DNA of 64,000 nucleotides from an uncultured Prevotella sp. (GCA_945873145.1 CAMCBZ010000007.1:31354-95353), one strand, 5' to 3'; positions 7,803 to 16,410 are shown, counted from the first letter of the stretch. The notes: generated from the letters alone by a model not told the origin. Numbers and translations: made by a program.

Positions 7803-8846
7803 TTTTCTTTTTAGCAACACGCTGACGACCACCGGAGCACCAACGAGCGCCGTCACAGAGTTGACTGGGAGCACGCCCTCGTAGCCCGGCATGCGGGCGA
7901 CCAAATTGCAGAAGAGAGCCAGCAAAGCTCCCGTGAGCAGACAGGCTGGTACCAGCAGACGGTGACTACCCGTCTGCAGAGCTCCACGACACAGATGAGG
8001 CACAGCGAGACCAATGAATAGAATAGGACCGCAATAGGCGGTGACGATGGCTACGATGGTACCACTGAAAAGGATGACCAGGGCGCGTGCCTTGCGAATG
8101 TTCAACCCTAAATTGCGGGCGTAGCTGTCACCAAGCAAGAGCTGGTCCATGGGCTTTACCATGAAAAAGGTGAGTGGCAACAGAATAGCCATGACAGAAA
8201 CAAACAGAGTGACCTCGTCGCCAGAGACGCGTGAGAAGCTGCCCAAGCCCCAGATGACATATTCGCGCACGTCGTCGTCGTTGGCAAAGAACTTCAACAC
8301 GCCGATGGCCGCATTGGCTATGTAGCCAATCATCACACCGATGATGAGCAACGTTACCGTGTTCTCGACACGGCGGGCGATGAGCGTCATCAGCAGAAGT
8401 GTGGCCATAGAGCCGAGAATCGCCGCCGTTGTCAGCGCTATATTGCCGAGAAAGCCAAGACTGCTTAGGGCGACAGTGCCCAAAGCACCGGCCAGCAGGA
8501 CGACTAAGGCGACACCGAGCGAGGCTCCCGATGTGATGCCCAAGACCGAAGGACCCGCCAAAGGATTGTGGAAAACGGTTTGCATCTGCAAGCCAGACAC
8601 AGCCAGACCTGCTCCGGCTACCACGGCAGTCAGTGCTTGTGGCAGTCGGGAACTCAGGATGATATTGCGGTGGATGGTGCCGAGGGCAGTCTCCTCACCG
8701 CCATGAAAGAGAATGTCTATCGTCTCGTGCAAAGAAATGGGAACAGAGCCCCACAGCAGGTTCATGATAAACAACAGCACTAAGCCGACAGTGAGTAAGA
8801 CAAAAGTTGCGATAGGATTGCGGTGCATCATGTGCGTGATTTTCAA
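7794..8846 (-). CDS. FecCD-family ABC transporter permease
   Basis: This 350-residue inner-membrane permease is of the BtuC/FecCD (type II importer) family. It has about ten hydrophobic segments. The family signatures include SSRLPQALTAVVAGAGLAVSG near residue 66, NPLAGPSVLGITSGASLG near residue 95, and FIGLAVPHLCR near residue 274. The upstream gene encodes its probable binding lipoprotein (48-bp gap). No FecE/BtuD-type ATPase is adjacent; the only ATPase in this run is PstB-like. The substrate class (iron chelate, corrinoid or haem) cannot be read from the sequence. Confidence 0.92.
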   Translation of the reverse strand: MKITHMMHRNPIATFVLLTVGLVLLFIMNLLWGSVPISLHETIDILFHGGEETALGTIHRNIILSSRLPQALTAVVAGAGLAVSGLQMQTVFHNPLAGPSVLGITSGASLGVALVVLLAGALGTVALSSLGFLGNIALTTAAILGSMATLLLMTLIARRVENTVTLLIIGVMIGYIANAAIGVLKFFANDDDVREYVIWGLGSFSRVSGDEVTLFVSVMAILLPLTFFMVKPMDQLLLGDSYARNLGLNIRKARALVILFSGTIVAIVTAYCGPILFIGLAVPHLCRGALQTGSHRLLVPACLLTGALLALFCNLVARMPGYEGVLPVNSVTALVGAPVVVSVLLKRKRG

Positions 8847-8894
8847 TTCAGAGTCAGCAGAGCAAGAATCATACCAACTGTTGAAGCATAGCGA

Positions 8895-10043
8895 TCAGAG
8901 CAGCTTATAGAAATGAGGCTGATAGGCGGGCAACAGCTCCGGGTGAATGGCTTTGATGAAGTCGGCCAACAGCCAGTCGGGGCGCAGGGGCGCCTGTTCG
9001 TGATAGCCGCTGGAAGCGATGTTGCAATAGATCACATGGTGACGTTGAAAAGCCAGAAACTGTTCGTTGCGCCGGTCCTCAGCCTTGAGAGCTTCATAGG
9101 AAAACCTGCCAGGATAGCTGTTCATCACCCGCCAATAGTCGGCTTGGGCAGCCATGGCATACATCGACTCAAAGTCTGAGGGATAGCCACCCGTGTGGTG
9201 ATCGTGTTGTGGCAGATAGACAGCTCCGGCATCGCGCAGGAGTTGTGCAAGGTAGCTCTTGCCACCCATAACAAACCACTGCCCGCTCTTTTGCTCTCCG
9301 CTGAAGATGGTGGGGCGGTGCTTAGCTTTTGCGGCTAAGGCTTGATAAGCGTGATAGTGTTGTTCCACTTGCTGGAAGAAAGCGTTGGCTTCCTTCTCTC
9401 TACCCGTGAGCATACCCACGAGTTTCACCCATTCGGCCTGACCCAGTGGTGTGGACTCCTTGAAAGCTGTATAGGGAATCAGCGGACTGCCCACTTGCTG
9501 CAGGGCTTCATAACCGCCTTTCTTAAAAGGAGAGACGAGAATGGCATCGGGTTGGAGAGCCATGACCGTCTCGGTGGCGAAGTTTCCTTCATATCCAATC
9601 TTGGCGATCTTACCCTCAGCGATGCGGTGCTTCACGTCTTTGTTTTGCAAATGGCGTACGCTGGTGATCGCCGAAACCTGGTCGAGTGCATGTAGCTGGA
9701 TGAACGCTGCCAACTGCTCCGTGCCCATGGGAATGCAACGCTCCACCGGCACTTCCACCCGATGATCGTATTCCTTGGGAATGCTGGAGACGTTGACGCC
9801 ACGCGGAATCAGTGCCAGACGATAAGTGCTCCGACTCTTATGTCCTGCCACACTGATGTCAACAAGACGCGTGCCGTCGGAGAGATAACGTACGGTGAAG
9901 TTCTTGGCATAGCGGAGCGTGACGTGAGCACTGTCAGAGAGAATCTCGCTCACGTCGGCTTTCTGTCCACGATTGCTGACCGTGCCTGGTCGGCAGGTAG
10001 AAAACACAAGAAGGCACAGCACGACGGCTATGCCCTTCTTCAT
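8895..10043 (-). CDS. ABC substrate-binding lipoprotein, BtuF/FepB type
   Basis: This periplasmic_binding_2 (TroA-fold) solute receptor has 382 residues. The signal peptide MKKGIAVVLCLLVFSTC ends in a lipobox, so it is probably membrane-anchored. The typical first-lobe pattern is seen: AITSVRHLQNKDVKHRIAEGKIAKIGYEGNFATETVMALQPDAIL, then a metal/chelate-binding second lobe with AQADYWRVMNSY. I start at the ATG at 10043, where the signal peptide begins; the ORF-track start adds 16 unlikely residues. It sits directly upstream of the FecCD permease and probably feeds it. A promoter of its own is not visible in the 129-bp gap to the PstB-like gene. Confidence 0.88.
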   Translation of the reverse strand: MKKGIAVVLCLLVFSTCRPGTVSNRGQKADVSEILSDSAHVTLRYAKNFTVRYLSDGTRLVDISVAGHKSRSTYRLALIPRGVNVSSIPKEYDHRVEVPVERCIPMGTEQLAAFIQLHALDQVSAITSVRHLQNKDVKHRIAEGKIAKIGYEGNFATETVMALQPDAILVSPFKKGGYEALQQVGSPLIPYTAFKESTPLGQAEWVKLVGMLTGREKEANAFFQQVEQHYHAYQALAAKAKHRPTIFSGEQKSGQWFVMGGKSYLAQLLRDAGAVYLPQHDHHTGGYPSDFESMYAMAAQADYWRVMNSYPGRFSYEALKAEDRRNEQFLAFQRHHVIYCNIASSGYHEQAPLRPDWLLADFIKAIHPELLPAYQPHFYKLL

Positions 10044-10172
10044 CTCTCTCACCAGTAAATATCTGTCAATCAAAAAATGGTTCGCTTTCATATTGTTCTT
10101 GATAGAGTGGGGCAGTCCGTGACGTTTTCAAACACACAGTCTAAGTCCGTGGCAGCCTAAACCTAATTTTTT

Positions 10173-11048
10173 TTAGCTGAATGCGCCGTTGAGATATTTG
10201 CGTGTCAGCTCATTCTTCGGATGGCGGAAGACCTGTTCGGCATCGCCTTCCTCCACCACTTTGCCCATGTACATGAAGATGACGTGGTCGGCAATGCGGA
10301 GAGCTTGGCTCAGCGTGTGTGTGACCATCACGATGGAGTTGGTAGCCTTCAGCTCAGTAAAGAGTTCTTCTATCTTGTGGCTGCTGATCGGATCGAGTGC
10401 ACTCGTGCTCTCGTCGGCGAGCAGATAGGTCGGCTCCACAGCCAGACTGCGTGCCAGGCAGAGACGTTGCTGCTGTCCACCACTCAGACGAGAGGCCGGA
10501 GCGTTGAGGCGGTCCTTGACCTCATCCCACAATCCCACGGCGCGCAGATAGTGGCGCACGATTTGGTTTTGCTGATGACGGTTGCGGATGCCGTGGATGC
10601 GGCAGCCGTAAGCCACATTGTCGTAGATGCTCATCGGCAGAGGGCAGGGACGCTGAGGCACCAGGCCGATATTGCGGCGAAGTTCAGAGAGGCGGCTACT
10701 GCCAGCCTTGAGGATGTTGGTACCGTCGAAGGTGACCTCGCCGGTCATGCGCAGACCTTCCACGCTGTCGTTGAGACGGTTGAACGTGCGAAGCAGCGTA
10801 CTCTTACCGCAACCTGAGGGGCCGATGATGCAGGTGATCTTGTTGCGGGGAATCTCCACGTTGATATCCTTCAGTATGTGAGCCCCATGGATGTAGACGT
10901 TGAGATGACGGGTCTGCAGACGCGCTCCCGTAGCGTGAGCAAACTTGTTGGTCACGGAGAAGGAAGTATCCTCTCTGTTGAGGCTACTGAAAGCAAACGG
11001 GAGGAAACCGTTGCCGAAGTGGTGAAGTGTACTTGCTATTGCGTTCAT
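10173..11048 (-). CDS. PstB-like ABC transporter ATP-binding protein
   Basis: This 291-residue ATPase is closest in pattern to PstB: FNRLNDSVEGLRMTGEV, the Q-loop stretch PQRPCPLPMSIYDNVAYG, Walker A GPSGCGKST, signature LSGGQQQR, Walker B LLADEST and switch His in VTHTLSQALRIADHV. The usual DEPT is DEST here. The first 45 residues are an unrelated extension. The start at 11048 is supported by the -7 box at 11072-11079; the ORF-track start at 11147 lies upstream of that box. No PstC or PstA permease gene is nearby. The first operon genes after it are the BtuF-like and FecCD genes, so its true partner is unclear. Confidence 0.85.
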   Translation of the reverse strand: MNAIASTLHHFGNGFLPFAFSSLNREDTSFSVTNKFAHATGARLQTRHLNVYIHGAHILKDINVEIPRNKITCIIGPSGCGKSTLLRTFNRLNDSVEGLRMTGEVTFDGTNILKAGSSRLSELRRNIGLVPQRPCPLPMSIYDNVAYGCRIHGIRNRHQQNQIVRHYLRAVGLWDEVKDRLNAPASRLSGGQQQRLCLARSLAVEPTYLLADESTSALDPISSHKIEELFTELKATNSIVMVTHTLSQALRIADHVIFMYMGKVVEEGDAEQVFRHPKNELTRKYLNGAFS

Positions 11049-11071
11049 AAGCGTCTCTGTTTTTACAGTCG

Positions 11072-11195
11072 CAAAGTTACGGAAAACCTCAACACTGGGG
11101 AATACCACGCTAATAGTATTTTCATACCACAATGATGGTATGGTCAAATACCCTCATAGGGCGATTGCTTATTTGGTTGATTCCTTCTATCTTTG
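11072..11195. promoter_or_regulatory. Divergent promoters with sulfur operator (site C)
   Basis: The minus -7 box is TAACTTTG (complement of 11072-11079) for the PstB-like gene. The plus -7 box is TATCTTTG at 11188-11195 for the PstS-like gene, with TTG about 20 bp upstream. The most symmetric copy of the operator, TACCACAATGATGGTA, is at 11125-11140. It is 54 bp from the plus box and 52 bp from the minus box, counted as at the other sites. A TGGTATT half site serves the minus promoter. Confidence 0.78.
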
Positions 11196-11220
11196 CACGT
11201 AGATTAATAAGCAGTATGCA

Positions 11221-12219
11221 ATGAAGAAAAACTCGTGCAAAGAGAAACCAATCCAACACATGCTATATATAATAAGGAGTAGAGCGACGAAACTCGTCAT
11301 CGTGCTTTTTTTGTTGCCCATACTTTTCAGCGGTTGTGGGCGTAAGCCAGCGGCCAAAGCCGGAGACCTGCAAGGCAACATCGCCGTGTCGGGGGCGTTT
11401 GCGCTCTATCCGCTGATGCTTCGTTGGGCCGATGCCTTCAGCCAGCGTCATCCCGGTGTGACCATAGACGTGTCGGCAGGAGGCTCAGGCAAGGGCGTCA
11501 CCGACGTGCTGGCGGGACAGGTAGACTTGGGTATGGTGTCGCGAGACTTGAAAGCACCCGAGCGGCAGCATGGTGCCGTGGCAGTGGCTGTAGCCCGGGA
11601 TGCTGTCGTGCCCATCATCAACATCCATCACCCGCTCTATCGTCAGTTGCTTCAGCGGGGACTCTCGCAGAAGACGGCAAGTGGTATTTGGGTTACCGGA
11701 CGTGTCAAAACCTGGGGACAGGTGGCGGGCCTTATCAATCAGACACCCATCAATGTCTACACGCGCAGCGACGCTTGTGGGGCAGCGGAGACCTTTGCCG
11801 CCTGGCTGAAATCCCATCAGGAGGACTTGCTCGGCACGGGTGTCTACGGTGACCCGGGCATCGTGCGTCAAGTGGCCAATGATCCCTATGGCGTCGGCAT
11901 GTGCAATATCAGCTATGCTTTCGACGATCAGACCGGGCGTCCCAACGATGGCATTGCGCTCTTTCCCATTGACACCAACGATGACGGACGGATCAGCAAG
12001 GAAGAACAGTTCTATGCTTCCAAGCAGACGCTGATCAAGGCTATTCAAGACGGACGGTATCCCTGTCCTCCGGCTCGGCAACTCTACGTGGTGAGCAAGG
12101 GCAAACCTCAGAATGCCATCGTCAAGGCTTTCCTTCGTTTCATCTTAGAAGAGGGACAGCAATACAATGTCCCGGCGGGCTTCATACCGGTGAATGAAAA
12201 GAACAAGGCAAAGCACTGA
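11221..12219 (+). CDS. PstS-like oxyanion-binding lipoprotein
   Basis: This 332-residue periplasmic binding protein is of the PBP-like/PstS family. The N-terminus has a hydrophobic segment and the lipobox LFSGC, so it is probably a lipoprotein. The ligand-loop pattern ISVSG/SAGGSGKGVTDVLAGQVDLGMVSRDL (about residues 55-110) is PstS-like, as is the end PAGFIPV. The start at 11221 lies about 25 bp after the -7 box; an ATG at 11260 is an alternative. It stands alone, divergent from the PstB-like ATPase. The shared sulfur operator makes sulfate or another oxyanion as likely as phosphate; this is an inference. Confidence 0.82.
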   Translation: MKKNSCKEKPIQHMLYIIRSRATKLVIVLFLLPILFSGCGRKPAAKAGDLQGNIAVSGAFALYPLMLRWADAFSQRHPGVTIDVSAGGSGKGVTDVLAGQVDLGMVSRDLKAPERQHGAVAVAVARDAVVPIINIHHPLYRQLLQRGLSQKTASGIWVTGRVKTWGQVAGLINQTPINVYTRSDACGAAETFAAWLKSHQEDLLGTGVYGDPGIVRQVANDPYGVGMCNISYAFDDQTGRPNDGIALFPIDTNDDGRISKEEQFYASKQTLIKAIQDGRYPCPPARQLYVVSKGKPQNAIVKAFLRFILEEGQQYNVPAGFIPVNEKNKAKH

Positions 12220-12321
12220 ATCGTTGCACACCGCTTGGGGGTGTTGTGCAGAAAGCGTTGAGTATGTTTTAAATTTGTTTAATTGTACCCTTAGGCTTAA
12301 TAGTATAAAGCGGAAATTGGA

Positions 12322-12329
12322 TAACTTTG
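12322..12329 (+). promoter_or_regulatory. Promoter -7 box for the AMP-forming ligase
   Basis: TAACTTTG lies 38 bp before the ATG of the ligase gene, the standard Bacteroidota -7 element. Confidence 0.7.
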
Positions 12330-12367
12330 TTATAAACTTAAAGTTTTGAAAGTGTTAAAGTCAATCA

Positions 12368-13999
12368 ATGATGATAGATTTTAAAGAAATATTTGAGAGT
12401 CGCTACACATGGATTGAGGGATTTATGCGCAATGTCCGCCGCTATGGATGGCGCACGGCAATGATCGATCCCATTCAGAAGAAAACATGGACTTACCGTG
12501 AACTCAACGCTGAGGTCAACCGTTTGACCAACCGTCTGGTGACCGACGGACTGAAAAAAGGTGACGTGATGATGATGATGATGCTCAACAGCCCGGAGTT
12601 CGCCTTTATCTACATTGCAGCCCACAAGGGACATTTTGTCAACAGCCCGGTGAGCTATCGACTGTCGTCGGGCGAGCTGGCTGATCTGTTGAAGACCAAC
12701 AAACCCAAAATACTGTTCTTTGACGAGGCTCGCAAAGGCGATGTCCTCGCTGCCGTGAAGATGAGCGGATGGCGTCCCCAACGCCTCGTGGTCATCGACG
12801 GAGCCAGTGATGACACGGTCATCTCGTTTGTCGACTATGTCGATGGGAGCACAGCTGAGGAACCGGCATTCACCTGCGAGTATAACATCTACGACGAGAC
12901 GACACGTCTCTTCACGTCCGGTACGACGGGACACGCCAAGGCTGTGCCTCTGACAAGCATCAACGAGGTGCTCTCCAGCCACGACGTGATGATTCATTTC
13001 CCGATGAGCTATAAAGACGTTACGATGAACACCACTCCTTGGTTCCACCGCGGAGGACTGCACTGCGCCGGTCCTTGTCCTACATTCTACGCCGGAGCCG
13101 CCTTGGTGGTGATGCGCAAGTTCGACGCCGGACTGACACTGAAATATGTCGACCGCTACAAGATCACGTTTGTCATCGGCGTGCCTACCGTCCTGGAGCG
13201 TCTTGCCGACGAGCAGGAAGTCAAGGGCTACGACATCAGCACGCTACACGGCATCGTGACGATGGGCAGTCCGCTTGAGCGTTCGGCCTGCATCCGCTAT
13301 CAGAAAGTGCTCACGCCGAACATCTTCAACGGCTATGGCACGACAGAGACCTTCTGGAACACCTTCCTCCGTCCTTTCGATCTGCCGGAGAATGCCGGTA
13401 CGGCCGGTGCCTCTTGCGTCGATGATGACGTGCGCGTAGTGAAGGTCTATGAGGACCGTCGCGCCGAGCCTGATGACCTGGCCAAGGACGATGGCACGGA
13501 GATCGGCGAGGTGATCATCTCGTCACCGGCCAAGTCGCCATTCAAATATGTCAATAATCCTGAGGAGACCGAGCAGAAATACTACAAGGGATTCCTCTAT
13601 ACAAACGATCTGGCAACGTGGGACGAGCATCAGTTTGTTACCATCGTTGGCCGTAAGGACGACATGATCATCTCTTCGGGCGAGAATATCTACCCCGTAG
13701 AGATCGAGGAAGTGCTCAACCTCAATCCTAAGGTGAAAGACTGCATCGTCACGTCTGTGCCCGACAAGATGCGCGGACAACTCGTCACGGCATACGTCGT
13801 CAAGGCTGATGAGAGCCTGACAGCCGAGGAGCTGGACGAGTTCTGCAAGGAAAGTCCCGAGATTGCCAACTTCAAGCGCCCACGCTACTATCGCTTCGTG
13901 TCGAGTGTTCCACTCAATGCTACGGGAAAAAAGCTCCATGCCAAGATCAAGGCCATCGCCGCCGAAGACCTGCGCAATGGTTTGCTCTATCGCGTATAG
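12368..13999 (+). CDS. AMP-forming acyl-CoA synthetase/ligase
   Basis: This ANL-superfamily enzyme has 543 residues and activates a carboxylic acid as acyl-AMP and usually transfers it to CoA. The core motifs are present: A3 LFTSGTTGHAKAVPLT near residue 178, A5 NGYGTTE near 319, A7 LYTNDLATW near 416, A8 GRKDDMIISSGENIYPVEIEEV near 428, and A10 NATGKKLHAKI near 517 with the catalytic lysine. The start codon is one of two adjacent ATGs. A run of Met codons (MMMMM) near residue 65 comes from an ATG microsatellite. It is monocistronic, with its own promoter and a strong terminator. The acid substrate is not evident. Confidence 0.88.
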   Translation: MMIDFKEIFESRYTWIEGFMRNVRRYGWRTAMIDPIQKKTWTYRELNAEVNRLTNRLVTDGLKKGDVMMMMMLNSPEFAFIYIAAHKGHFVNSPVSYRLSSGELADLLKTNKPKILFFDEARKGDVLAAVKMSGWRPQRLVVIDGASDDTVISFVDYVDGSTAEEPAFTCEYNIYDETTRLFTSGTTGHAKAVPLTSINEVLSSHDVMIHFPMSYKDVTMNTTPWFHRGGLHCAGPCPTFYAGAALVVMRKFDAGLTLKYVDRYKITFVIGVPTVLERLADEQEVKGYDISTLHGIVTMGSPLERSACIRYQKVLTPNIFNGYGTTETFWNTFLRPFDLPENAGTAGASCVDDDVRVVKVYEDRRAEPDDLAKDDGTEIGEVIISSPAKSPFKYVNNPEETEQKYYKGFLYTNDLATWDEHQFVTIVGRKDDMIISSGENIYPVEIEEVLNLNPKVKDCIVTSVPDKMRGQLVTAYVVKADESLTAEELDEFCKESPEIANFKRPRYYRFVSSVPLNATGKKLHAKIKAIAAEDLRNGLLYRV

Positions 14000-14027
14000 T
14001 TCAATCGCAATGAAGGCTTAAAACACA

Positions 14028-14077
14028 TAGGAGAAGCAACGGAAACGATAAAAATCCGTTGCTTCTCCTATTTTTTT
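14028..14077 (+). terminator. Rho-independent terminator after the ligase gene
   Basis: A 16-bp stem (TAGGAGAAGCAACGGA with its complement at 14055-14070) has a short A-rich loop and is followed by seven T. Confidence 0.9.
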
Positions 14078-14131
14078 ATGTCTTACTCTCAGTTTTTCTC
14101 TTTTTTTGTCATCACTTTACCCGTGTTTTCT

Positions 14132-14139
14132 TATTTTTG
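14132..14139 (+). promoter_or_regulatory. Promoter -7 box for the FimB/Mfa2-like lipoprotein
   Basis: TATTTTTG (TAnnTTTG class) lies 23 bp before the ATG at 14163. This supports starting the gene there and not at 14106. Confidence 0.65.
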
Positions 14140-14162
14140 CAATAAGTTTAATCTTTAAACCT

Positions 14163-15062
14163 ATGGCTATGAGAAAACAGTTATATTCTCTTATACTATT
14201 GTGTTGCTGTCTGTCGCTGTTCTCCTGTCAGAAGGCTTATGTAGGCGATGACGACTCAGAAGAAGTCCGTAAAGAGGACTGTGTGAATCTACAGCTCAAC
14301 ATTGCCAGGCTTGGCGATGCAGACTTCGAGAAGTCCTGTCAAGTGTCGCGCAGTACGGATGTCACCACTTTGTGCAATAGGGTGAGCGTCGCTGTTTACC
14401 AAAATGGCACCAAAGTGAAGCAAGTGAATCAAACGACATCGGACCAAGACTTCGGAAAGATACAGCTTACACTGCCTGCCGGAAAGTACAAAGTCGTGAT
14501 TCTGGCCTACAGTGGATCGAAGAGTGCGACGATGACCGATGCGGAGAAGGTGACTTTCAGTGGTGGGATGAGTGATACCTTTTGGTATTGCAAGGATATA
14601 GACTTGGAGTCCGACACGTCGGAAGACATCATGATGAAGCGTATCGTGGCCATGTTTCGCTTGTCAATGACCGATGCCATGCCCTCGAATGTCAAGACCT
14701 TGAAGTTTGCCTATACAGGCGGCAGCTCTACGCTCAATGGTGTGACGGGCTTAGGGTGCGTCAACTCCAGGCAGAGTGAGGAGTTTACAATCACGTCGGA
14801 TATGGTTGGCAAAGCGCATGACTTCGACATCTTTACATTCCCCAAGCCCGACAGTCAGACTTTAAAGGTCACAGTGACAGCCTTGGACGCAAGTGGCAAT
14901 CAACTTATCCAACATGTTTTTGATGGCGTGGAAATCCAATGCAATATGATTACGAAGTACACCGGCGCTTTCTTCACTGATGTAGGTTCGGGAACCAACG
15001 CCAGTTTCTCCGGTCGGTTGCTGACCAATGATGAGTGGAGACTGAGCGATAACACGTTCTGA
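14163..15062 (+). CDS. FimB/Mfa2-like (fimbrillin family) lipoprotein
   Basis: This 299-residue surface lipoprotein has the signal MRKQLYSLILLCCCLSLFSC with a lipobox Cys. The body is beta-rich and follows the fimbrial anchor/tip pattern. A first domain begins CVNLQLNIARL and contains LPAGKYKVVILAYSG; a second domain begins after SEDIMMKRIVAMFRLSMTD and ends with an ITKYTGAFFTDV strand. It resembles Mfa2/FimB-type proteins of Bacteroidales, but no fimbrillin or usher-like gene is next to it, so a role in a pilus is tentative. It is monocistronic, with its own promoter and a terminator downstream shared with the sigma gene. Confidence 0.65.
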   Translation: MAMRKQLYSLILLCCCLSLFSCQKAYVGDDDSEEVRKEDCVNLQLNIARLGDADFEKSCQVSRSTDVTTLCNRVSVAVYQNGTKVKQVNQTTSDQDFGKIQLTLPAGKYKVVILAYSGSKSATMTDAEKVTFSGGMSDTFWYCKDIDLESDTSEDIMMKRIVAMFRLSMTDAMPSNVKTLKFAYTGGSSTLNGVTGLGCVNSRQSEEFTITSDMVGKAHDFDIFTFPKPDSQTLKVTVTALDASGNQLIQHVFDGVEIQCNMITKYTGAFFTDVGSGTNASFSGRLLTNDEWRLSDNTF

Positions 15063-15074
15063 AACAAATAGAAA

Positions 15075-15109
15075 ATCCCCGGCTTGAGCCGTTTGCTCAA
15101 GTCGGGGAT
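15075..15109. terminator. Bidirectional terminator between lipoprotein and sigma genes
   Basis: The 15-bp stem ATCCCCGGCTTGAGC with its partner at 15095-15109 contains one G-U pair and a 5-nt loop. The T-rich side (ATTTTC) follows on the minus strand, so it probably acts mainly on the sigma factor transcript. Confidence 0.8.
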
Positions 15110-15141
15110 ATACTTCTGATAGACAAAGTCAGGGAGCCCGC

Positions 15142-16011
15142 TCATCCAAGATATTGGGTGAGTATCTTGGCGTAAGGACTATGTCTGATTTTCTCAATCG
15201 CCTTTTCGCGTATCTGACGCACCCGCTCGCGGGTGAGTCCCAATCGCTCACCGGTTTCCTCGAGCCCTTCCTCTTGACATCCAATGCCGAAGCTACGCGT
15301 AATCACCTCTTGCTCACGTGGTTTCAATACTTTCTTAAAGATGCTCTCTAAGTCGATGCGCATCGATTCGCGGTTGGTGATATTCGACACCGTATGGTCG
15401 GATGAAGGCAATAGATCAGCCAGGCTGTTGCTATCGTCTTCGTTGAATGGTGCGTCGATGCTCATGTGCCGCGTGTCAGCCGTCAGGGCGTCTTGTATCT
15501 TATTGCTGTCGATGTCGGTGAGAGCACTTAGCTCTTCTGTGGACGGCTTGCGGTGGTTGGTCTGTTCAAACTTCTCTATCTCCTGGTTGATCTTCGAGAT
15601 CGCTCCCACTTGGTTGAGTGGTAGTCTGATCATTCTGCTCTGTTCGGCGATGGCCTGCAAAATGCTCTGACGGATCCACCATACTGCGTAGGATATGAAT
15701 TTGAAGCCTCGTGTAGGATCGAACTTCTCAGCCGCCTTGACCAGTCCAATGTTGCCCTCGTCGATGAGGTCGGACAGTGGAAGTCCCTTGTGCTGATATT
15801 GCTTGGCAACGGACACGACGAAGCGCAGGTTGGCACGGATGAGTTTGTCCTTGGCACGCTCACCCTCGCGTCCTCCTTTCTGTATCTTCATGGCCAGCTC
15901 TTCCTCCTCGTCGATGTCGGCCATCGGAATGCGGCCTATCTCCAAGAGGTATTTGTCGAGTGACTCATTCTGCCGGTTGGTGATGCTACGTTCAATCTTT
16001 AACTGTCTCAT
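15142..16011 (-). CDS. Second RpoD-like sigma-70 factor
   Basis: This 289-residue RNA polymerase sigma factor contains regions 1.2 to 4.2. It has the core-binding region [18 protein letters not shown], the -10 recognition helix [19 protein letters not shown], region 3 [20 protein letters not shown], and the -35 helix [16 protein letters not shown]. It lacks a long region 1.1, as usual in Bacteroidota. It is a close paralogue of the sigma gene at 53286-54158, starting with the same MRQLKI and ending with YLG, but diverges in the stretch between regions 3 and 4. The start at 16011 aligns with that paralogue; the ORF-track start adds 68 residues. It is probably an alternative group 2-like sigma. 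Confidence 0.9.
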   Translation of the reverse strand: MRQLKIERSITNRQNESLDKYLLEIGRIPMADIDEEEELAMKIQKGGREGERAKDKLIRANLRFVVSVAKQYQHKGLPLSDLIDEGNIGLVKAAEKFDPTRGFKFISYAVWWIRQSILQAIAEQSRMIRLPLNQVGAISKINQEIEKFEQTNHRKPSTEELSALTDIDSNKIQDALTADTRHMSIDAPFNEDDSNSLADLLPSSDHTVSNITNRESMRIDLESIFKKVLKPREQEVITRSFGIGCQEEGLEETGERLGLTRERVRQIREKAIEKIRHSPYAKILTQYLG

Positions 16012-16113
16012 GACTTTTATGATCCTTTCTCTTCTAATTTTCTCGGTTGCAAAGACGCAAAAACCGTACCAATTAAACGGTTGCGTCTGACTTTGCTTTT
16101 TTGTTGGATAAAG

Positions 16114-16410
16114 TGACATTTTTGCGGCCAAATACAGGCGTTCTTTTGAAACGACACCCATCTTGCTCCGATTTTTGCGAATTTCAGCTCGTTTTTGTAA
16201 ATCTCTAATAACCAATAAGATACAAATATGGAACTGTTTTCGACTAATCAGAAAGGTACTTTGGCGAAAAATTTTCTAGAGAATTTCTCGTCAAAGTACC
16301 TTTTTCATAGGGTCAGAAAGGCTTTCTGACATGGTCAGAAACGGTTTCTGATAGGGTCATCAAACGTTTCTGTTAGTGTCATCACGCCTTTTTGATCGGG
16401 CCAACTCATA
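16114..16410. repeat. Interspersed palindromic repeat, copy 1
   Basis: This is a noncoding element of about 300 bp upstream of the second sigma gene. It contains a 52-nt imperfect palindrome at 16252-16303 with 12-bp arms AAAGGTACTTTG/CAAAGTACCTTT around TTCTAGAGAA. A series of short hairpins follows, such as GTCAGAAAG-G-CTTTCTGAC at 16312-16330. Its reverse complement aligns by eye with 44594-44835, including flanks (GGCGCC/GGCC-TGTCA edge and a TTCGCAAAA block). Confidence 0.75.

Noticed and set aside
12223-12251. Hairpin TGCACA/TGTGCA after the PstS-like gene as a terminator
   Set aside because: The stem is short and there is no T tract; I did not list it.
16312-16405. Possible CRISPR-like array of short repeats
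   Set aside because: The units are inverted repeats that differ from each other, with no constant direct repeat or spacers and no cas genes.
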